A DNA stretch of 64,000 nucleotides from NCBI GenBank assembly GCA_949152475.1, contig OX424570.1, forward strand, positions 3,026,181 through 3,090,180, read 5' to 3'. Both the position numbers and the translations under genes were made by a program. The stretch is from Terebella lapidaria. Lineage: Eukaryota; Annelida; Polychaeta; Terebellida; Terebellidae. Under the pieces are notes generated by a model. The model did not search any database and was not told the origin of the DNA. It saw only the letters and a list, made by a program, of their open reading frames with translations. Below are positions 1 through 13,800 of this stretch, piece by piece; position 1 is the first letter of the stretch, and each line of letters begins with the position of its first letter.

Positions 1-3000
1 AAACCAACTTTAAAGCTTCATGAGTAACGAACTTTTTTCTCTGCAAGTTTACAAGTTTTATGTGTTTTCATCCACAAAATGACAGTCGGCTTAGGTTTGA
101 ATGATGGTCAAACACGCTGTCTGTATCTGGGATAGAGTAATACTGTTACAGTCGGCAGGAATAGATGTAAGTAAGTTCCTCATTGACTTTGTTACTTATG
201 TCAGCATTAAGCCCCTGTGCACAACGCTCTACTAAAACAGTGCTGTTGTTGAGACAACCGCAAGGAATTTCCATCCAACATTTCATTGTGTACCCTTGGT
301 AATGGTGAGTACTGGTTGAAACTGTAGTGCTAATTTATTTTTTCATACTACACAGCCATCATATGATTTACATAATCAAATATATGGAAATAATTAGAAA
401 ATGGACTACATAATTAAAAGCAAGCTACATTGATTAGGAGTCAGAACAGTTACTTTTAAAATCAAAGTCAGCTTTCCCTCAAATTCCACCAGCAATTAAA
501 CATGTTAGAAGTAGGTAAAACGTGAAGTTTAGCTATTTTCATCATGAAATTTGGAAAAAATTTCTACGTAATTTCTCATCAGTTTCTCAGCCATTTGGAA
601 AATAGAACACTAAATAATACTATTTCCAGGAATAGATCAATCATTTACTAGTATTCTTACATTGTTGGGTAGCATACATTGTGACTTGAACCAAGTTTGG
701 ATATCTGTCAACTCATCCATTCCATAGTTACATCACAACCCTGAGACAGTGCCCAGCATTGCATTACATCCAGTCTGTCTTTACAATTCCTCCGTATTGG
801 ACGTGAGCACTTTATGAGCACATTATGATGCATTAGATATGTGCATTATGACAGAATGTTCTATCTTGAATCATTCTTGGACACGTTATATGTTGTCTGT
901 TATGTACAAATATGATAAATACATTATCATTATCATATATTACTTATATTGTGCAATTTTACTTTCAGATCTTCGAACAATCATAACAAATTAATTCACA
1001 TTTATCCAGTCTTTGTCCTGCCTTTGTCCTACCTTTCAGTTATCCGGAAAGTTTCTCATGTTCATACTGAACATAATCAAAATACTGCAAATCATACATG
1101 GTATTTCATGTTTCCATGGTAACAGCTCATGGCGAGAGAGGCGAATTGAGAATATCTGGATTTATAGGTCACCAGATATATATATGAAGTACAAAATGTA
1201 CCACACATAGGAGTCTAAAACTTTGCAAAGTTATATTTTCTGGTGAGGAATGCAAAATCATGCCCTGGTGTTATCAGAGAAATATGGTAAGTGAAAAATA
1301 TTCCTTGAAAATTTTAACCCAAACATGGTATATAACTCACTAGTATAACTCATGCTTTACGAAACCTGTTGGTACAAAATTCAAAGCATGCATTAGTAAA
1401 CAAAAACTTATTCTTTCAATCTGTCATAGAGTAACATTTTAGTTGCAAAATTCAAGATGGAAAGAGCAGAGCTACTAAAAGTCTCAAAATATTGTGCCAT
1501 TGGAAACGGAAATCCCGAGTCGTCAAGCAACTACTGGTGACAGTGGGGAGCTTAGCGATGTGTTGACTGCCTTAATCAGTATAAATCTCTACTGTTGGCA
1601 AAACAAGCAATCCTCGCACAACATTATCAACTACGGCGAACAATTCTCCGCCTCGAATTATGCTGAGTAGTTGCCATGGAAACAGTTATACAGCATGGTA
1701 GTTAATTAGCTAATGCAAGCAAAAAACGCAGTCTGAATTAATTGAGTTCGCGACGTAGGGAATCTCATTTCCTCCGCCTAGAGGCCTCAATGATGATATT
1801 CGCACATCGCCGTCAGTTTCCTGTACAAATATGTTTGTGGAAAGCCGCCATAAATTCATGTGGCACTCCGGAGGAATTCCTTTTACGACCAGCTTTTGTT
1901 AAGCAAACTCTGTTGTCACTACTCAGCTTTAATGAGTGGCAATAATGAATTCCTTCCTAGATAGCAGCTCCTGATTGGCATTCAGTCATTACTTGTGACC
2001 TGCATATGTTAACCCTTCCTCTGGCTAGCCCTCATGTCTTTTATGGATTAAATGATTACTCTTCCTTGTGTCTTGTCTTTTGGGGGCTCAGATAATCTCG
2101 ATTTACATTTATCGGAAAAAGATTTCCCCTGCCCTGCTTTGACCCCAAGTAATCATTCACAAGTGCATCCATCGGAAGAAATGATAACTCTCGTTCGGAT
2201 TTGACATCTCTATTTTACCCACTGCTGATGCTCATTTTACAATAAAAAAGATATTCCAACCCAGCTTTTCCCTGTCGTTTCACTTCCATATAAGGTAGCT
2301 TTACGTACCCTGCCATGCTTGTGACGCTTATAAGCTGTTAGCGAGATGTCGCGGCACATCTTGTGTATATAGGTGCCTCAGGAGGGAACAGATAGACTCG
2401 AGTGAGAATGATGGATGGAAGACGAGAGATAGGGATATAGGGACAGTGGGGACTTTTTGTGTCGGGATTATATTGATTTTATATGCCTGCGGTGGAGCGG
2501 GATTTTGCATTTGCCACGCAGGGTTCCGTTTGCTCTGGTAGAAAGCTGTCATCACATCACTCGCGGAGGGGATGCTGCTAGAATGATGAGTGAGGATGAG
2601 GGGAGAAAATAAGGAAGGAGTCACCCCATTCTCCCCCCCACACACCCCCACACTTCCCCATAGACCACCCCACGTGTGTTATACCGGGCACGAGGCACAA
2701 ATACAACTCCCCTCCCCCACCATGCTCCCTATTCTATCCCATAATTATGTCGGTCACTCGTCAGTCTTAACATGCAAGGTAGAGAAAAAAGGGGGTAGCG
2801 TCTGACAAAAACGTGGGTAGCGCGATAAAAGCGCAGCATTGCTCGTGTATTGATGACATTGCCTTTGAAGGAAATGATCTGTTTATCGCCTGTTCTCTCG
2901 GCTTTGTTTAATGGCATCCTGCAACCTTCGAAGAGGATAATGCTCCTTGTCTTCGGGTTTTTTTTTGTCATATTGGTCATTGATGGATACATTCTGTAGA

Positions 3001-4781
3001 ATACCCTTTGGAAATACGACAGTCGTTCACAGTTTGCCTTCATGAAGAATCATTGCGCCTTGGTGCAATATGGGAAATGGTGACAGGAAATTTCATGATA
3101 TTTACCATGTAACTGGAGAGGGACAGAGCCAGTTCTGCGGGATTCAGAAGCAAGCAGGATTCTATCCACGAGGCTCGGAGGATAATCGGCTTTAGTGTTT
3201 GCACAGCGCTGTTAGTGTATAGTCTGGTTCTATATGTACCTGGAATCACTTGTGTGCATGGTTTATGCAGACAATGAGTGTACGCTGTGCTCTGAAGAAG
3301 TCTTGTTCAATTTGTAGACCTGTAGATTCATAACGACAGGTACATTATACAATTTATTTGAAATCCGAAATTTATAAACAAGTAGGTAAAAAAAAAACAT
3401 TGTAGTATTAATTTGAAAAACATAATATAAACGACCCAGAAATAAAAACATGAAAAAGAAAAACATATTCTTCATTGCACCATATATTATGTCACAGTTC
3501 TAGGTAAACTGCCTGAAGAGATCTATATGGTACAAATATATATCTGCGTCCCCTCTGCCCAGTGAAAATATGGAGATATATCTCGGTAGTTACTACATTT
3601 CATAATTGCCTTCTCATGTCCTGCCCTGAGCCCTTCAGGCACACCTCCTGGGGGTTCCATTAACAGTACACAGGCTCCGAGTCGGGGTCTTTGTCGCAAC
3701 TTGACCTGCAGTAATCATGATAATTAAACTAATTAATCACCTTCCAATGTCTCTAGGTTCCTAGGTAAGAGTGCCTACATACCTACCTACCTCCCCTTAG
3801 CCCCCCCCCCCCCCCCCATCCACAAAATCATTACCGACTATTATTAGGTTGTAAACCTAGTTTGACCTGATATAGAAGATAGAAGCAGACTTATATATCA
3901 GGGAAGATGCACGTGTCTTGAGGAAGCTTAGCGGAAGTTTTCCGGATGTTTGGAGGAGAGCTCGGCTGTTATTGTGCGTGATTATTTGTTCACCTGCAAG
4001 AATAGGAGCCAGTAGCCAATATTTATCGGTAGGTCAGTCCCCGAGCAAACCTTTTAACCCGCATTCAGACCTCCTGAACCAATACCCCCCCCTCCCCCCC
4101 CCCCCTTTCTCACACACACGCACACCACCTGAGCAGCGTAATGTTCCACCTGTAAAGGTAGAAACTGCAGAACAAGATCCTAATATACATCAGTCTTGAG
4201 GCAAGAGGAACAGTTTTACATTACCAGATTACAAATCATCTATTCCAGGGAGCGACATCTAACTCAGGACTATCCTGATTTTTTTGAGATTGGTATCGCA
4301 TTGGATTTTTATTGAGATTTGCAGAATTTCAATATTGTGACTTCTTCAGTAAAGGATTGTTTGAAGATATTGCGTATCCATAAAATTGGATGCAATATAA
4401 TTTTTCATGCAGGACAACGTCATAAGTCTATTCTTGCGTTTCCATGACTTGTGAGAGCTAATTTAAAAGCATCCAGGCACTTTGTGCAACAAAATCTTAA
4501 ATGTCACTTCAGTCATCCTCAAGAACAATAATTTTATGACGCAAAGCAGCAGGATTGTCATCACAGTACAAAACAGCAGGATTGAAAAAGGAATTGAACA
4601 TTCAAAAGGACAATTTCTACTGAGTTTCACTAATATACAAGCACTGATGCAAACTACGAAGTGAATGGTTACTCAGAGAAACCAAACTTTTCAAGGGAAT
4701 ACAAAGTGTGTTTGCTCAACATCTAGAAGGAACTTTGGTGGACCTACACGTATAAAATTCTGACTTCTAACCATCAAGATA
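1..4781. other. Upstream AT-rich stretch, no gene recognised
   Basis: Only short chance frames. Contains a poly-C tract at 3801-3818, purine/pyrimidine-skewed sequence at 2590-2740 and 4085-4125, and a lone ATG directly before gtaagt at 1284-1292 that is too short to interpret. Could be distal 5' region of the DPP-like gene. Confidence 0.4.
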
Positions 4782-4835
4782 ATGCCATCAGCCGAGAAAA
4801 AACTCACCAAGATGGAGGATAGCAGCGATGATTCC
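4782..4835 (+). CDS. Candidate first coding exon 1a of the DPP-like gene
   Basis: ATG followed by 17 codons ([18 protein letters not shown]) and then a gtaaat donor in phase 0, the phase required by the exon at 16980. A short, charged, acidic cytoplasmic tail directly before ELVGS is what DPP6/DPP10 isoforms have. The resulting protein would be 820 residues. The exon is short and lies 12 kb upstream, so support is phase, position and composition only. Confidence 0.45.
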
Positions 4836-7800
4836 GTAAATATTGCTTTCATTTTGCATTGTGTCATGTTTCTGATGATTGTGTGCTAACGTATCATATT
4901 GACTCAGTAGTTACTGACTCTCACAAAGAAGCATATATATGTACATGCACATTGGGATTCTGTTGTTTATATTCAAAAGAGTCCAGAGTTATATACCTAG
5001 TTGTGTATTTAACATTAATTCAGCATAAAAATGCCGTGACATCTGCCAAACAGCCTTTGAACAGCTTCCTACTGTATATACCGGTATACATGGTGTATGC
5101 ACCCGATATGCTAGATCCGAAACAATCGCAATTTTTGGTGAAAAAATGCTAGCCATTTATTTGTTTAGGGAAAGTGACATTTATCATGTTTATCGCAGGT
5201 ATGTTGCATTATGGGTAATGTTCTGGAGTAAATATGTTCTGACATCCTTGGTGCGGAGTGTTGTATCTGTAAGTCGTAGATATGGGATTATCATCTGTGA
5301 CTCCACATAGAGCTCATTGCTATGACCACATGGTTTCAGGTGGGTAAATTCCAGTANNNNNNNNNNNNNNNNNNNNNNNNNNNNNNNNNNNNNNNNNNNN
5401 NNNNNNNNNNNNNNNNNNNNNNNNNNNNNNNNNNNNNNNNNNNNNNNNNNNNNNNNNNNNNNNNNNNNNNNNNNNNNNNNNNNNNNNNNNNNNNNNNNNN
5501 NNNNNNNNNNNNNNNNNNNNNNNNNNNNNNNNNNNNNNNNNNNNNNNNNNNNNNNNATCCAATATGTTACAAATGTGTATATAACGTTTCAGTGTTCAAG
5601 CTTTCCAAAATCAACAGTCAATTCTATCTTTTAAGGTGATATTGAGTGTTTTCTTGCTTCGGTATTTGTGTACGTATCATAGCTGTACATATACACAAAC
5701 ACGAAAATCATCTAATGTTTACATTACTAAACTGTGCATATTGGTGATGCATTCAAATATTTCATTTTATATATATATATACAGAAAAACATTGCTGTCC
5801 TTCATGACCATTTTGATAATGGGGACAAACTGAGTGACCTTGAACATTTGCGGACATTTACCTCGGCTAATATTTGGGGAGGAAAGGATCAAACTCATTT
5901 TCACAGCCCATTTCCTTGCGTCAATCAGTCAGCCCTGATCGAGAGTAAATCAAGTGTATATCTTTGAACTAGATCTGTCGAGCTGACTGAAACCCAAGAT
6001 ACCATTCCATTCCTAAATGTGGCGCTGGGGCGGCACAATATCGACAGAAGCTGTTCTAAGAAACCTCAGACTGAGCGCCTCGAAGTTTGAAGGTCACCAG
6101 ATCGCATGACGGAATGTCAACCGCTGCTCGGCGGGGAAGAAACACTGTCACAGCTCCTTCGCTCCCCAGTTCAGCCCCCCTCTCCGCCCCCCCCCCCCCC
6201 ACCCCCCCCCCATTCCCAATATCATTGCCTCCTGTTCAACCGCACTCGATCCAAAACAAAATTGAGGGCATTCGCTCAAGATTTGACCACGTTTTCTTGA
6301 GGAAGAGAGAAAGGTATCATGAGAGCTATACTCTGCTGGTAAGGGAGAAGACAGAAGGGGTTGCAGGATAAACGGATTGAAGCCTGCGAAAAAAATGTGG
6401 GGGGGGGGGGGCTGTGAGGAGGTTTTTGGGGAAGTCTCCGGAAGTTCATTAGAGTCCAAGTGTCCCTGTCCCTCATGACTCCCGTTTAATCCCTCCAGGT
6501 CGCACCGCGGGACTCTGCTCAAGTCAGCGTGTCGGTGGCTCTCCCTGGTGGCATGATCACTGACCAATCAATAAATCCTACTCCGCATCTCTCCACGCGA
6601 CAGCTTTGCCAGTGTCCCGTTCTCCCCCGGAGGCCAGTTTCTTGTTCTATTGGTCGTTGACGTCTCGGCTATGGGGATGTTGGGCGTGGATTTGATCCGC
6701 AGTCAACATTAATCAAGTCCCAGGTATTGATGTCTCTGACCCTTTACGCTGTGTTAATTGGGTTAATCCCTCTGTGTCGACCCCAAGGTCGCTTATTTCT
6801 TACAGCAAAAAACACCCAAATTTGGAAGTTTTTCTGTTATAGTGGGGCTTTTGGTATGTTTTCTGAATCTATCATGTACTTGTTGAAGCTCAGCAGCATG
6901 GAACAAGTAATTGTTGGTTTGGGCACCTGCAAGGAAATGGGATAAAATGAGTTATTAATTGCCAAATTACTGTGAAACAATTCAACAATTCCCTGGTGGC
7001 CTAAAATAAGCAATTTCATGTGAATGCACATCCGTTTGTATGTGTATATGTTACTGTGGATGTATGATCATCATGATATTTAAAGATAATATATGAAATA
7101 CATGATGTGTGCGTACATGTACACATACTGGTATGTATGTGTACAATAATCATGTACGTCTATAGTATTTGGGATGAATTTGTATGTTTATGCATATTCA
7201 TGATATTTGATGCACATTTGTATTATTGGGATGTGGGAGGTTGGGGAGGGCGGACATCATCAATAGTAATAGATGCACTAACTCTGGTACACCGTAGACA
7301 ATAAAGAACTTTACATAACTAAATGAACTTAGCCAAAGTGAATTTGATAGTATAAAATGCTGAATTTGTGAGAGAAGCTGCATTAATTCTGCAGATAATC
7401 TTCTCAGATTTCCATTATCCATCGCAAAAAGACATAAAAGTGCTGTAAACCTGAATTTACCTGATCCTACGAGGGTTTTTGTCCATTTTGGCTGTTCACT
7501 GTGTTCAGCGATAATGTTTCAGCTTTCAGTCAATGTTGATGACGAAGCAGGAGACTCATATAAATATTGAAGTCATGGTGAATATCACACTCTAACCATT
7601 GTTTATACCGAATTACGTGTAATATGTTGCTTAATTAGTGAACAAATATTTACTGAAGGATACTTCATGTCAAGGTGAATATATGTACATGTGCACGTCG
7701 GGAATAACAAACGTACACAATACATCTTGGAGTATCATATTAAGTCAGTCCTGAGCGTGAGAAATAATATGTTCAAGATGTTAATTCTGTCCATTTATAT

Positions 7801-10800
7801 TCAAGATGTAGTGAATATTGTACAGATTCACCATGCTGCATGAATTATAGATGTGGGAAACAAGCTGGGAATCTTGTCAATTTTTGTTATTTGCAAGTCA
7901 TGTAACGCTGTTTTATCAATTAGAGTCATGTTCGTCCCACGTGGTTGTCATGTTAATTGACATAATTTCCAAGTTCCCCACCGATGCATGATCCAGACAT
8001 TTTGCAGATACGTGTATTCATGGTATTATGGATATGGTGGACTGATGTGTGACCTTGAAATGTTAACGAGTTTCTATCACAAAGAAAACATAATTATTCT
8101 GGTGCATGTATTCTCATGAGAAACATATTGGCATCAATTCCCCATGACCAAAATTTGAAATATTAAGATTTTATGTATAAAAGCCAATACACATTAGGCG
8201 ATATTATCGGCGATAAGCGGGTACGATATTATTGGCGAGCATGATCGCCGATGGAAAACCGGGTTACGATGTTATCGCTGATCCTCTGGGAACATGTCGC
8301 AGGGTTCTAGACAGTCTTGAATTCTGCGATATTATCGTCGAGAACTCTAGAGTTCAGCCAATTGCGGGCCTTCAAAATGTCACGTGATATTATCCGCGCA
8401 AAGTTTGGAATGCGGCGTGCCACGTGTGTAAACATGGAGTGGACGAGGCAGAAAGAGGACCTGTTAGTTCAGGAGTGTACACGAGAATCGTCCAGTATTA
8501 TATAATTCGTTCCTAAAAGAGTACAACAATAGAAATAAGAACAGGAGGGCATGGGTGGAGGTGACCGAAGTCCTTGGAACGACGTGACCAAACCCAAAAA
8601 TCCGCCTACATCCAAGTGACACTGTGTGGAATGTGTAGAGATAGGCCTAGAGGGGCATGTCATTTGATGCAGAGATCAGCTGCTAGGCCCGCGCAGTGTT
8701 TATATAGTGCATGTATCTCGCTCTGCATGCAGTGGCGGATTCAAGATTTTCATGGGGGGGGGGGGGGAGCACTGAACAGCGTTGTAGCATAAATTTTGTA
8801 AGAGGGGCACAAGCGAGCTGAAACATGCGGTCCGGGATTTGGGTTGGTTCAGTACTACTGTAGTGTTCTGGTTTCAAAGAGTGAGAAAGTTTTCGTTTTG
8901 GGCTCTGTGTGCATATGTCCATGTGCATTTCCATAGGAATACAATTTTTCGAGAATGTACAGTCGAAAATATATTTTTTGGTCAACTTTACAAGCTTCAA
9001 AGCTCACGAAAGTAATACATACTTCATCCCCACCCTTTTTGTAGGGGGGGGGGGGGGCGGGGGGGGAAGCTCACGAAAGTAATACATATTTCATCCCCAC
9101 CCTTTTTGTAGGGGGGGGGGGGGGGGGCATCCTCTCTATTAATTCGATCGTACTATGTTTCTATGGGGTCCGACCAACTCCAGATCTGAGAGTTGGTCCC
9201 ACAGCAAAGTGTTTATAGGCCTATATAGGCCTGGACAATCGGTTTCCAATGGTCTTTTTGTTTTGCGTGATTCCGGTAAAGTAATCTGTAGGTAACATGT
9301 CATATTACACCACGGTAATCTTTGTGTATGTGCCGTAGCCTATCGATTTTCGTTACGGTCATTTTATTCCCCAACTTTGGGGGAGCCATGGCTCCCCGTG
9401 CCTTCTCCACCCCTCCACTCTGGATCCGCCACTGTCTGCATATGCCTATACATGCATCTAATCCATCATCTTTCCGTGTCCTACCCTGTGTTTGCACTTC
9501 AAAGTAATATCTTGTAGATATTTGTGTTTAACCAAGGATTTTCCCACGAAAATAAATAAACAATTGAGAGAATAAATGAATGAGATTGCCGTACAGTATG
9601 GATGCGGCTCGTTCGGCTCATTTGGCTATAATACACACCATCGTTAAAACATTTTCGCCACTGCAAGAAAACATTATTGTTTTATTTTTTTGAGTTAATT
9701 TATTTTGTTTCATGCGTGTTAGTATCACAGTATATCGCACATCATGACGAGAACCGAATATTTAGAAAATATTGTATGACCAAACCGGGAATATGCACTT
9801 CAAATAATTCGCTAGGAGCAAAAATTTACATTTCGGTATTTTGCTCAGGATTGAGTTATTTGCTGGAGAAACATTTTGTGTTGAAATAAAATAATGGTAG
9901 AATTGGTTATATTCTATAGCAGCAAATATATCTACACTGTTTATTCATGTGTTGTAGGTATATGATCTTTTGATCATACAATATTTTCCCTATCTTTATG
10001 CATTCCCTATCTTGTGTTTGATTGGCGGGGCGCATGACTTACGTCATTCGGAAAATACTCATTTTTATTTGGAGGGGAATATTCTATTACCTGTGAAATA
10101 TGTTCTTTTATTTAATAACATCGTAAGAGGCGACTATTCACTCAATGAATAATAATCACTTATGGTCCACCTAATATCCACTCCTTGCCCCTCCCCCTGT
10201 CATTATTCTCTTAATTGTTTAATTGCATTTCCTTTCTCTATTTATAAGTTATATAGGGATAAACCTAACAGCAGCATACACTGACAAACAGGCCTAGGCT
10301 GCTGGAATTTTTGTAATTTTGGCGCCAAGATTTGAACACATGACCAAGCAGGTGTAAACAAGAGTATCACACTTGTTGCAAATCACAAAATGTAGGAATA
10401 TCAGGGTGCGCCTATATGTGAATAATAGTTTCAGTTGGAAAATTATTGTCTCTCAGTTATAGGCGCATGCGAATATAATGCGATATAGACGCATATTCAT
10501 CAATTTTAGACCCATGCACCTGCATAATCATCACGGCACATGTACATGACACCCAATTTTGGACATTGCAATATACAAACGTCTTCTCCTCTGATACCAC
10601 TTGATGGAATCTTCCGAAACTTTGCATATTGATACTATGGGATAGTCCCCCACAAAATTGTCTTTTGGAATTTTAAATTTCTCCTTTATTATTTTTTGGG
10701 GGGCGTCATCATGTTTGTAGCCGATAATATCGCCTGATGTGTATAAGAAACATCGCCGATGAATTAATCGCCGACAATATCGCAGCTACATATCGCCGAT

Positions 10801-13800
10801 AATATCGCTTAATGTGTATCGGGCTTAAGACATGTACATGATGTGCAGTGTTGAAATCTGGAAATGTGTATCCATCTTGCACATGTATTTTGTAGTGAGG
10901 AGTTTTTGCAGACTTACTTTATGGTTCATGTAGACCATCGATAACTGTCTTTTCTGATTTATTATAATATACACCAGGCTGACATTTGGACATGGAACTT
11001 GTGAGGCTTCAACATTTTTATCAGGAAATTGACTCCGGAGAATAGGATCATTTCTACTCTAGTAATATTTGGGAATGATATCTACATTGTATGAGTTAGC
11101 AACTTGCACTTGGGATCCATCTGAACTCTGCGAGAAAACCCCGTCCCCCACCTCCCCACCCAAATAACCCCAATACCAAACAGTCGCCGGAAATCCCCCC
11201 TGCCATATTTCTCAGGGTTCCGCGTTTGTCATCCGAGTGGCGGTGAAGAAGGTCGCCTGATTTTGCAATCAGCTCATGACTGGGACGATTCCATTGCTCG
11301 ACACCGCTGATATCAATGTCCGTGTCGCTTTGAGAAGAATAGCTAAAGACTTTGGTGTCGCGCTGAAGACGAGGAAACTGCAGCGGCGGCAACACCATAT
11401 CTTTTCTGCGACTCTCGACCGGTTACCAGGCTTGGCAGGCGACAGCGAAGAGGCTTAATCCGCTTGCGAACAAACTGTTGAGGCGTTGTTAATCACAGAT
11501 ACCGCGGGAGTGGATCGTGGCTGGATGGTCGCCGAAACGGACAAACAGATGTGGAGCGCTGAGGGGACACAGTGGGAACTTGTGGATCCTTCAGAGGCGC
11601 CCAGCAGTGGACAGGAGGGAAAATATTGATTCCGACGGAACGGAAAACACACTGGTGTTTGACATCCAAGGGCAGTGAAGTTTTTGTCTTTTACTGCGAT
11701 AAATTCTGGAGGAAGTTTCTGGTGCCACAAGGACATACCGCGTATTCTCGGTCGTAATACCACATCAGTGGATTTCACTTAATTAGGATAGAACCAGATG
11801 CCACATCAGACTTCAATGGACTTGTGAAGATAATCTGCCGCTTATTGCTTATGTTGATATAGTTCCTCTGTCAGCATGGTGACACTCAGTGCATTGCTTG
11901 TATGTGGAGCATTGCGTCATTCTTTGACATTTCCAAGTAATATATTTTTCAGTTGAAAACAGCCATGGTTCGAGTTTGTTTGCTCAGGTGCATCCAATCT
12001 TGAGAGCAATTTAATTTCAGTGAGGATCTCTAAGAAAGATGTTTCCTGGAGAAATGAAAAACACAGAAATGTTATTTCATGGATCACACAACTCGTATTT
12101 CGACTGATATAATAGAATACTCAGTGTTTAGAAAGTTTCGATGGATGATCCAGACAAACTCGAGGTAAGATTTTGAACAAAGCAAAAATCCAGAATTTTG
12201 TTGAAGTACATGTACGTGTATGGTACACAAAATATCAACAGAAAAATCTGGAGGAATATAACATCATATGCTTAATATGCATAATTTGAACATATACTTG
12301 TTCTATGTTGTGGGAATTCGAACATTGTGAAAATTGGTCCTGTATTTTCTGACTTTATCATGTTTATAGTTCCGTAAACATGATGCATGTCCAGGAATTG
12401 ATGAATTTGTATGAATTTGCGATAAGGTGTTAAATGACAACATACTAGTACAAGAAAGGCACATAATGTTGGAATGTTGTTGTACATAAATTGGTAATAA
12501 GATTAGCTTTAATCCTCTTCTGACGCGTCTGGGGTACATTCAGCTGGAAATCTCCGTCTTTCGTGTTGATAATTTGTGGGTCCGTAACGTAATCATCTTC
12601 AGCTTGGTTGCACGACAAAAGGAGATAGCGAAATCACAAGGATAGCAGCCAAGGATAGGGAAAACCTGATTGGAAACCTGCGAGCCGTAGCCCGCCCAAG
12701 GACACTGAGAAGAAAAGATAGTATGGCAGCTAAGCTGTTTCCATGGAAACGCAAAGCTGAGGCAAAAAAACAACTTATGTATCAATGATAGGAAAGGAAT
12801 TGATTCTTGAAAGTTTTTTTTTTTTCAGGGTTCCATCTTTCACGTAGAAGATTCCGAAAGGGACCTTTTGCTGCATACAAAATACAGGCATCTGCTATTA
12901 TATCGAGAGGGGGACATGGGGAAGGGGGGGGGGTATTCTTGATGCAGAAAAATTACTTTTGTATCTTCATTATTGCTTGGATTTATTGTGCAGATTGAGT
13001 TTTATATTGGAAAAGGTGTCACCATGCGGCTGGACAGTTGCTGGGTACAACTGCAATATTAGGAATTGGATGGTGGGGGGGCGGGGGGGGGTAGTCTGAA
13101 GGTCACATATAAAGCGAAGGGGCTTAAAGTCAATATTTTTGCGAGTGACATTTCAGCGGAACCAATTTATTTGTGGGACACATCGTAATTTCCCCTGGCA
13201 TTGAATGCAATCCTCCAGTCTGCTTCATGACTTCCTCGGTAAATATGGCACCATTCTGTAAATCAACGGCAATAATTATATTGACAATTAGCTTGATGAA
13301 TTGGTATAAAAATTTGTGTGGATGAAGTCATTTCGGTGGGGAGGTTTGGGGAGGGGGCGGGTGTTGGCATGCTACAGGCAGCAGGAGATCTTCCTTCAGG
13401 TGGTTCTCAGAGAACCGTTTATGTACACTACTACATGCATACAATGTTATTGCTTAAAAACATATACTATGGGAAATGATATTCCAGTTTGTTGCTTTCA
13501 GGTTATGATAAAATAATAATTCTTGTTGAAATTATCTGTACCTGTTAGTCATAGTAATTTGGTCATATTAGTTTTACGAAGCAATTACTTTAGCTATATG
13601 TATCGCAGGTACTTTTGTATGAAGACACTGTATATGTAACCATGGTAACTATCGGTAGGAGAGCGAGTCTTCCGTAGAGCCACAAGACGGAGAACTTGTC
13701 ACAACACGGCTTTAAGGCTTCGCAATGGTGGAGTTTCCATCCATTTAGTTGTCACTTCGCCCCGCTCAAAGACACTCTTTGTTCATCTTGTGGGGACCGA

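Noticed and set aside
1284-1292. Lone ATG before gtaagt as a further first exon of the DPP-like gene
   Set aside because: Phase-compatible, but a single codon with a donor is too easily chance.
5320-5639. Open frames across the N run
   Set aside because: Unknown bases read as open; no real sequence supports them.
6087-6567. Pro-rich frames over C/G tracts
   Set aside because: Low-complexity translation of homopolymer runs.
11096-11778. Open frames on both strands in a GC-richer patch
   Set aside because: No similarity, no splice-compatible structure I could defend; kept only as possible regulatory sequence.
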